Positions 58,352 to 64,000 of a stretch of DNA of 64,000 nt are shown piece after piece (positions within the stretch are counted from its first letter, which is position 1; the number at the start of each line of letters is the position of its first letter). Position numbers and translations under genes: made by a program. Source of the stretch: Pseudorasbora parva. Lineage: Eukaryota > Chordata > Actinopteri > Cypriniformes > Gobionidae. Location: contig NC_090176.1 in the NCBI RefSeq assembly GCF_024679245.1, forward strand, positions 18,655,293 through 18,719,292, in the 5' to 3' direction. The notes under the pieces were generated by a model, which was not told the DNA's origin, did no database searches, and saw only the letters and a list, made by a program, of their open reading frames with translations.

Positions 58352-58850
58352 TAGTCTCAGCCTCAGACGTCACGCCCACGGACCGTTTGCTGAGTGTCTG
58401 ATACATACAGTATGTCACTCTTTTCTGGAAACACTTCAGAAGTTTTGAAGACGTCATCCGATTGTTTGGATTCTACACAATGTCCACAAGACATTTGTGT
58501 TGCGTTCTTTAACTGTTCGCTTGGAAACAAATGATGTGACGACAACCTCCCTCGTGGAAGAAGAACCGAGTGTTCACAAGGATCAACTAAACACAGGATT
58601 TTCAAAGTAGCCTATATGAAGTTTGTGGCCCCATTGTTACAGTAAACTTACACATTGTTCTAGAATTAATAATTTATAGATGTAAGCAAGCCATTTATCC
58701 ACTTTAAATTTTCACGCCCCTAAACATTACGCGGAACAATAGGATTGGTTCGATTGGTGATCGTCCTGTTGGGCAGTCCTTGGGCAATGAAAGCCTCAAT
58801 AGAGTCCAGAACTTCTGCTGTCAGTCTGAAGGTCTGGCTACACGAGACAA
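58352..58850. mobile_element. MITE with perfect 9-bp duplication (second family)
   Basis: GGAAATCCC at 58343-58351 and 58851-58859. The ends TAGTCTCAGCC and GGCTACACGAGACAA form a short imperfect inverted repeat. The termini (TAGTCT...) and duplication length resemble the TAGCCT family at 9500 and 36573, but the interior is different. Confidence 0.8.
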
Positions 58851-59045
58851 GGAAATCCCTAATATAGGCTGTTTCTCAATTCCAAGAATGCAGAGAACAG
58901 ACTTATTATAAGTAGTGGCTATCACTATAACCATAACATAACATCACAAAACAAATGCACAACCTAGTAAAACTTTTCTTTCATATTGCTATTAGCAATT
59001 TGATAAAATTTTATATCTTTTTTTATTTTACCTATATGTTACCTA

Positions 59046-59825
59046 CACTGAAAAAAGGTATGTTGGACTTACATGACTTAAATCTATATCCATCTACATC
59101 GGTTACACATAAATTAAGTAAATAATAAATTAAACGAACCTAATTTGTTCACATAGTCTCAACATGATTTTAATATGGCTTCCTAACAACAGTGTATGCA
59201 CAGAGGGGCTTGAGACCCTGCCTTTTTAATCAAATCAAATATATTATTTTGGTTTTGAATATTTTTGTGGTCACCTGACTGATCTATAAGACTGTACTAA
59301 CTAGCTTTCATTATGCTATTCAGCAATAGCACATATTGAACATGTCAAGTTCTGTGAAATGCTCTTTAATGATGTGCTGTCTCATTCCACAGCCTAAGCA
59401 ATTGCTCTGCTCTTCTCCACTATGGTAACCCAGTATAATTTAAATAGGTATTATGGGTAAATGGGTATGGGAATAATTTACCAGTATAATTATTCTAACA
59501 TAATTAAACGTTAAACACTATTTAACGCCCTATTTAATTTTTGCCCAAAAAACACATAAAATAACACTTAAGTTCAACAATTTTACTCTTCTCGTCAAGT
59601 CCCAAGCAAAGCATTCTGGGAATTACAGTTTCAGCAAAAATCATGTTTGAATACTTAGTTCACATTCACCCCAATAATGTAATCTAGTAGATTGCACATT
59701 TTAGAGAATTAAATTAATCGAAAGCAAAGAAATCACGTTTAGAAGAGAAACCCAATTTTGTTGCGTAGATCGCTAATAATAAGATTGAGTAAATTAGACA
59801 ATGTAAGTTTTCCGTTTTTTCAGTG
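59046..59825. mobile_element. CACTG-ended element (EnSpm/CACTA-like), different family
   Basis: Ends CACTGAAAAAAGGTATGT and the complement of CCGTTTTTTCAGTG, flanked by TA at 59044-59045 and 59826-59827. The interior is unrelated to the 10021 and 40829 copies. Non-coding. Confidence 0.72.
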
Positions 59826-59827
59826 TA

Positions 59828-60188
59828 TATGTCAATGCTTTGTCAGGATGATTTTAATATGCTAAAACAAATACTATAGGCTTTCTTCTAGGTCATCACT
59901 TTATTATAATTAAGCAAAAAAAACAAAACAAATGTATTTGTGAGCTTGTATCGTGAATCGCTGAAGTGAGAACGAGAAATTTAAAGCTTACAGGCTTCTG
60001 TTCAACAACCAGCAGTGCATTCTGGGATTTCTAAAAGTTAGATTGTCTCAAGTCTACATCCGATGTATTCTCGAAATCAAGAACAAATTTGAGTACTTTC
60101 ATGCGTCCTCTACTTGCGTTCTTGAGTATTTGAATCAAACTTCGGCGGTTGAAGATGACGAACGATAACACAAGTAAGCAAGATCGCA
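59828..60188. other. Unannotated sequence with a MITE-like scrap
   Basis: Around 60000-60130, CAGTGCATTCTGGGATTTCT and CTCGAAATCAAGAAC resemble one end of a fish MITE whose other end may be near 58870. Not bounded. Confidence 0.35.
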
Positions 60189-60190
60189 TA

Positions 60191-60668
60191 AAGGTGCTGT
60201 GTGTAAGAATGACAGCTAGTGGTTAAAATGGGCACTGCAGTCCAAATTTAAAATATAGTTTGCTCATCCTCAGACTCAAAGCTCACACGGGTTGCCAGTT
60301 TGAGGACACGCAAAAGGAATGTGCGCAATTGACAATGGAAGGCGGGGAGACCTACACACTGTACGTTGAGTTGATTTATCTGCGTTTTAGATGGATGCTG
60401 AAGCTTTTTAGATAGGGAAAAATTTGCTTGCTTCCATAGCAGCAATACGTTGTGTTTTCCACCAACTGGCAACATGTGGTTTCGAAATACTATTGGGTAA
60501 ATTTAGCAACGTCCGTTATCACAAAGAGCAAAACAAAACAGTAAAATAACTGGCTGTGGCACTGGTTTTAGATAAATTACTATGTGAACTCATAATTTTT
60601 CCTAAATATCTGCAAGCTCAACATAGTTTTTTTCCGCTTTAAAGTCAGAAAATTACATACAACATCTT
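60191..60668. mobile_element. TA-flanked element with AAGGTGCTGTGTGTAA ends
   Basis: Left AAGGTGCTGTGTGTAA and right TTACATACAACATCTT are imperfect inverted repeats, flanked by TA at 60189-60190 and 60669-60670. 478 bp, non-coding. The TA duplication suggests mariner-type integration; the family is not confirmed. Confidence 0.65.
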
Positions 60669-60670
60669 TA

Positions 60671-61188
60671 GGAATTCATATTGAGGAAAAAACCATGGAC
60701 AAAGTCATTATATTTTCAATATGAGATATAACTGAGAAGTAGGAACTGATAAGTCAGTGGAGATTTTTGCCTAACACTGTATGCAATGTTTTCTTTAAAA
60801 AACAAGGCGCCAAGGTGCATACCACTGCTAGATCTAGAGATAAGAAAAATTTAGTTAGATCTAAAGGAGCTTTAACTGGTGGCTTGGCAAACGATCAGCC
60901 CTTTTGAACATGCTGTGTTTGCTGCTGGTGATACGTGTGGCCAGAAACACATCAGCATGTGGATCAGGAAAAGAAATATGTTCTCATGTTGAAATAATAC
61001 TTAAGAGGATTTGACACACTCATCATAACACGTGTAGACTGCTGTCCAATGGTAAAGCTACTACTATTCTGTCCATTGGGGGTTATTAATCTGTGCAACA
61101 CATAATGATTGCGGTAATGAATTATTGGATAGTTTAAGTAGTTTAGTATGATGACAGCAAAACAATACACCCTCATATAAGTAGACAC
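60671..61188. other. Unannotated intronic sequence
   Basis: No feature recognised. Confidence 0.45.
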
Positions 61189-61498
61189 TTAAATGAAAAG
61201 TATATCATTAATTACCCACCCTCATGTCATTCCAAACCCATAAGACCTTCGTACATCTTTGGAAAACAAATGATGATATTTTTGACGAAATCCAAGGGCT
61301 TTATGACCCCGCTATAGACAGCAACACAACAACCAATTTTAAGGCCAAGAAAGGCAGTTAAAATCGTTAAAATCGTCCATGTGATTCCAGTGGTTTTATG
61401 AAGTGTTGAGACTACTTTTTGTGCAAAAAAAATTAAATAAAAATAAAGATTTTATTCAACAATTTTTATTATCTGTGCCAGTATCCTAAACAGTCTAC

Positions 61499-62880
61499 AG
61501 CCCCGTTTCCACCACAGGAACTTTACCCAGGAACCAGGACCTTTGGGTGGTACTCTGTGTGTTTTGACCGCAGGAACCAGGGTCTAAATTAAGTTCCGGG
61601 TAAATATTTCCCCCTCCAAACGGCCCTGCTCGCGAGGTAGTACTTTTTCAAAGTTCAGGAACTTTCGAGGGCGGGACTTGGGCGCTGAACATTCTGTTTG
61701 GTTAAACTCACGCAGCATTTTATTTCAACTGGCATTTTAAAAGTCTTTTGCAAGGTTCGTTCTGCGTTCAGTAAATATCTGTCTTGCTCTCTGTCTGATG
61801 GCGCGTGTTCGTCTCAGCCATCTCACATGCAATATCCGTAATAGCTGATAATAATATACATTGTCATTTTAAATCTAGCTTTACAAGCTTTCTGAATATG
61901 CTGCATTCTGCTGAATCTCCATATTAGTGCTCTTTTCTGTCATTGTTAATTACCTCTTAGTAAACCTATACATAACCAGCAAAAGCAGCACAGCTTGAAT
62001 CTCTTCCATACTCGTTATTAATTTTCTTACAGTCTATGTTTTTCACCATGTAAACAACCTGACCGATTACTTTTAAGTGTGCGTCCTTACATGACGTGAC
62101 AGCGTGCGCCGCGCTCATGTTGACAAGAGAGGAAAGTTCATTTTTCTGAGGGGTAAATTTTATATTTGGTAAGTTATGAAGATAATGTTGGAATAATGAC
62201 ACAGCGTATATTGCCCCAGGCAGTTTTTACTTTAACTGCGCCTGACAGAAGATTTTTTTTTTCTTTTTCTGAGATGATTATAGCACTTTACAACAAATAA
62301 ATAGCTTATTATGTAATACTGTATTAGTCCTGGTGGCTGTTAAGAGTTGCTATGGCTAACACATTCCAGCTGCTGGAGAAAACAGCGTTGACATTTTTGA
62401 TGCGGCAGACAAACTGCATGTGACAAAATGATTTCGATTGAAAGTCATCACATGTAAACACGATCGGTTTAGATAACGTCTCATGTAAACAGTCCACTAA
62501 ACCTTTCAATCGGTACACACAAAAATTACTGTCCGTCAGTGACTTGGAGGAGCAGTCGCGCGCAGTCCTACATCACCGGACTCATTTGCCTAATCTTCAC
62601 GGAACTTTATTGCGGTGGAAACGCAGACAGCTGCAGGTCTGGGGGGGAGAAAAGTCCCTGTAAAAAAGTTCCTGGTACAAAATGTTCCGGGCAGGGGCGT
62701 AGCACCAAATTTTGGGCCCTGGGTACAAACCATCTTGCTGGGCCCCCGTACCATGTGTGTGTATGTATAGAAAACTGACTTCTAAGGCCCCCCCCCTGCC
62801 TCGGGCCCTGGTTACTCAGTACCCTTTATCCCCCCAGTCCCACGCCCCTGGTTCCGGGTGATTTTGGTGGAAACGGGGCT
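61499..62880. mobile_element. Harbinger-like element with 3-bp duplication
   Basis: TAC at 61496-61498 and 62881-62883. Perfect 16-bp ends AGCCCCGTTTCCACCA and TGGTGGAAACGGGGCT. Subterminal AGGAACTTT and GTTCC repeats. No transposase. A trinucleotide duplication fits PIF/Harbinger, though TAC departs from the usual TWA. It hosts the small insertion at 62692-62850. Confidence 0.85.
62692..62850. mobile_element. Small hAT-like MITE, innermost of a three-level nest
   Basis: Perfect 8-bp duplication GTTCCGGG at 62684-62691 and 62851-62858. Ends CAGGGGCGT and ACGCCCCTG. 159 bp with GGGCCC blocks, non-coding. Confidence 0.92.
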
Positions 62881-63162
62881 TACGTAGTAAATACCGTGGC
62901 AGCCAGCACTTTCAAGCTCTACGGCAGAACGACAGCTCACCATTGGCTGATGCTGTTCACGTGAGCGTCACGATTCATGCGTGTGATGATTACGCAGGAG
63001 CTTGCCAAAGGTGAGCCTACGGAGGAGGCATTGAGCCCTCGGATTTCATCAAAAATATCTTCATTTGTGTTCCGAAGATGAATGAAGGTCTTGCGGGTTT
63101 GGAACGACATGATGGTGGGGAATTAATGACAGAATTTTCATTTTAGGTTGAACTAACCCTTT

Positions 63163-64000
63163 CATTTAAATGTAGAACTCAAGCAGAATAACATTTAGTT
63201 GCAATACTGATGCAAAGTTACATTTAGCTTGAAACAAAAAAATTAGATCAGATGGATATTGCTGTGAACATTTCATCTGTCCATTCATTTAGAAAATGTT
63301 TTGTACCATGATGTTTAATCAAAATGTCATTACAACAACAGCCATCTCTATGGTAATTTATGATGGACTCCAATAATTTAGTCCAGTTAGATCCACCTGT
63401 ACAAGCTCACGTTCATCTGCATTCACTTTTGAGTACAATGGCCACATTTTAAAATCCAAGCAACAACATAGAGAGATGCATAGAGAACCTATACATTTTT
63501 TCAGTAATTTATCACACTTGGATGTGTCACAACACAGAGAAAAATATCTGTCGCTATTTCCATTTCATAGCAACTTTTTATAAAAAATGTAAACAAATAT
63601 TTAGTTTAAATACTAAAAATAAACATTAAGGACATTATGTTGTCAACCCTGTTTTTCCTAGAAAGTTGCAATGGTACATTATGTAAATTCTAAAAAGTAC
63701 AGTTAATAATCAATTCACCCTAAGGCAGAATTATTCATATAACACCAACAATATGAGGCAAAAACAAATATGATCACACACATAATTTACCATTAAGTGT
63801 CAGATTGTGAATATTAAAACCTAATCAGATTCTGAACACATTTTTATCATTACCTTCAGGACAGTGTCTAATCTCTCACTATGGGATACCAGTTAGTTAT
63901 ATTACCACTAACAACCACCTAATTGATGTGGGACTTGACCAGTGTGAAACTTTCAGCCTTGTAAGAATGGGTGAAATTAAACGTGCCTTTTAAAAAAAAA
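63163..64000. other. Unannotated intronic sequence
   Basis: AT-rich, no exon or repeat terminus recognised before the window ends. Confidence 0.5.

Larger units (their letters stand above)
61193..63162. mobile_element. TTAA foldback MITE split by a nested insertion
   Basis: The left arm (TCATTAATTACCCACCCTCA, then CATTCCAAACCCATAAGACC) and right arm (CTTCATTTGTGTTCCGAAGA, then GGTTGAACTAACCCT) are the two halves of the AGGGTTAGTTCACCC-type family. The outermost left bases are lost after TTAA. The Harbinger-like element at 61499-62880 separates the halves. Confidence 0.82.

Overview
This window looks like intronic DNA from a teleost fish, most likely a cyprinid. It has one well-supported conserved coding exon and a dense, nested collection of transposable elements (TEs). 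The exon is at 10650-10730 on the minus strand and encodes the cysteine-rich 7S-domain peptide of collagen type IV alpha-2 (col4a2), with a clean acceptor, donor and phase. No other col4a2 exon was found, so the rest of the window is best read as col4a2 introns: more than 50 kb upstream of the exon (higher coordinates) and about 10.6 kb downstream. The cyprinid placement rests on recognised repeat families, not on a database search.

Layout. 1-10.6 kb: the end of a TTAA-flanked element, (GA)n and (AAT)n tracts, a palindromic MITE, a dead Tc1-like transposon, a foldback TTAA MITE, and a hAT-like element (8100-10535) that holds younger insertions. 10.6-25 kb: the col4a2 exon, an L2 LINE 3' fragment split by a TTAA element, a hAT-like element with a perfect 8-bp target duplication, a large (CA)n tract, and a PIF/Harbinger-like element inside another. 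25-37 kb: two DIRS-type (tyrosine-recombinase) retrotransposons. DIRS-A (25229-27172) keeps the recombinase but has lost reverse transcriptase. DIRS-B (30955-36172) keeps a broken gag and then about 3 kb of non-coding GC-rich DNA containing a degenerate GGCC-rich repeat array. 37-44 kb: intron with a few MITEs. 44.6-51.2 kb: an L1-like LINE split by DIRS-C, which itself contains a solo LTR with a 5-bp duplication and a hAT-like element with an 8-bp duplication. 51.8-64 kb: more TTAA elements, hAT, CACTG-ended, 9-bp-duplication and Harbinger-like elements, including a three-level nest at 61.2-63.2 kb.

Function. The collagen exon is the only part likely to serve the host. All recognisable TE proteins (Tc1 transposase, BED-finger hAT fragment, L1 and L2 reverse transcriptase, DIRS gag, RT/RNase H and tyrosine recombinase) carry stops, frameshifts or large deletions, so no element appears autonomous. 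Perfect target-site duplications let many insertions be bounded to the base and put in relative time order.
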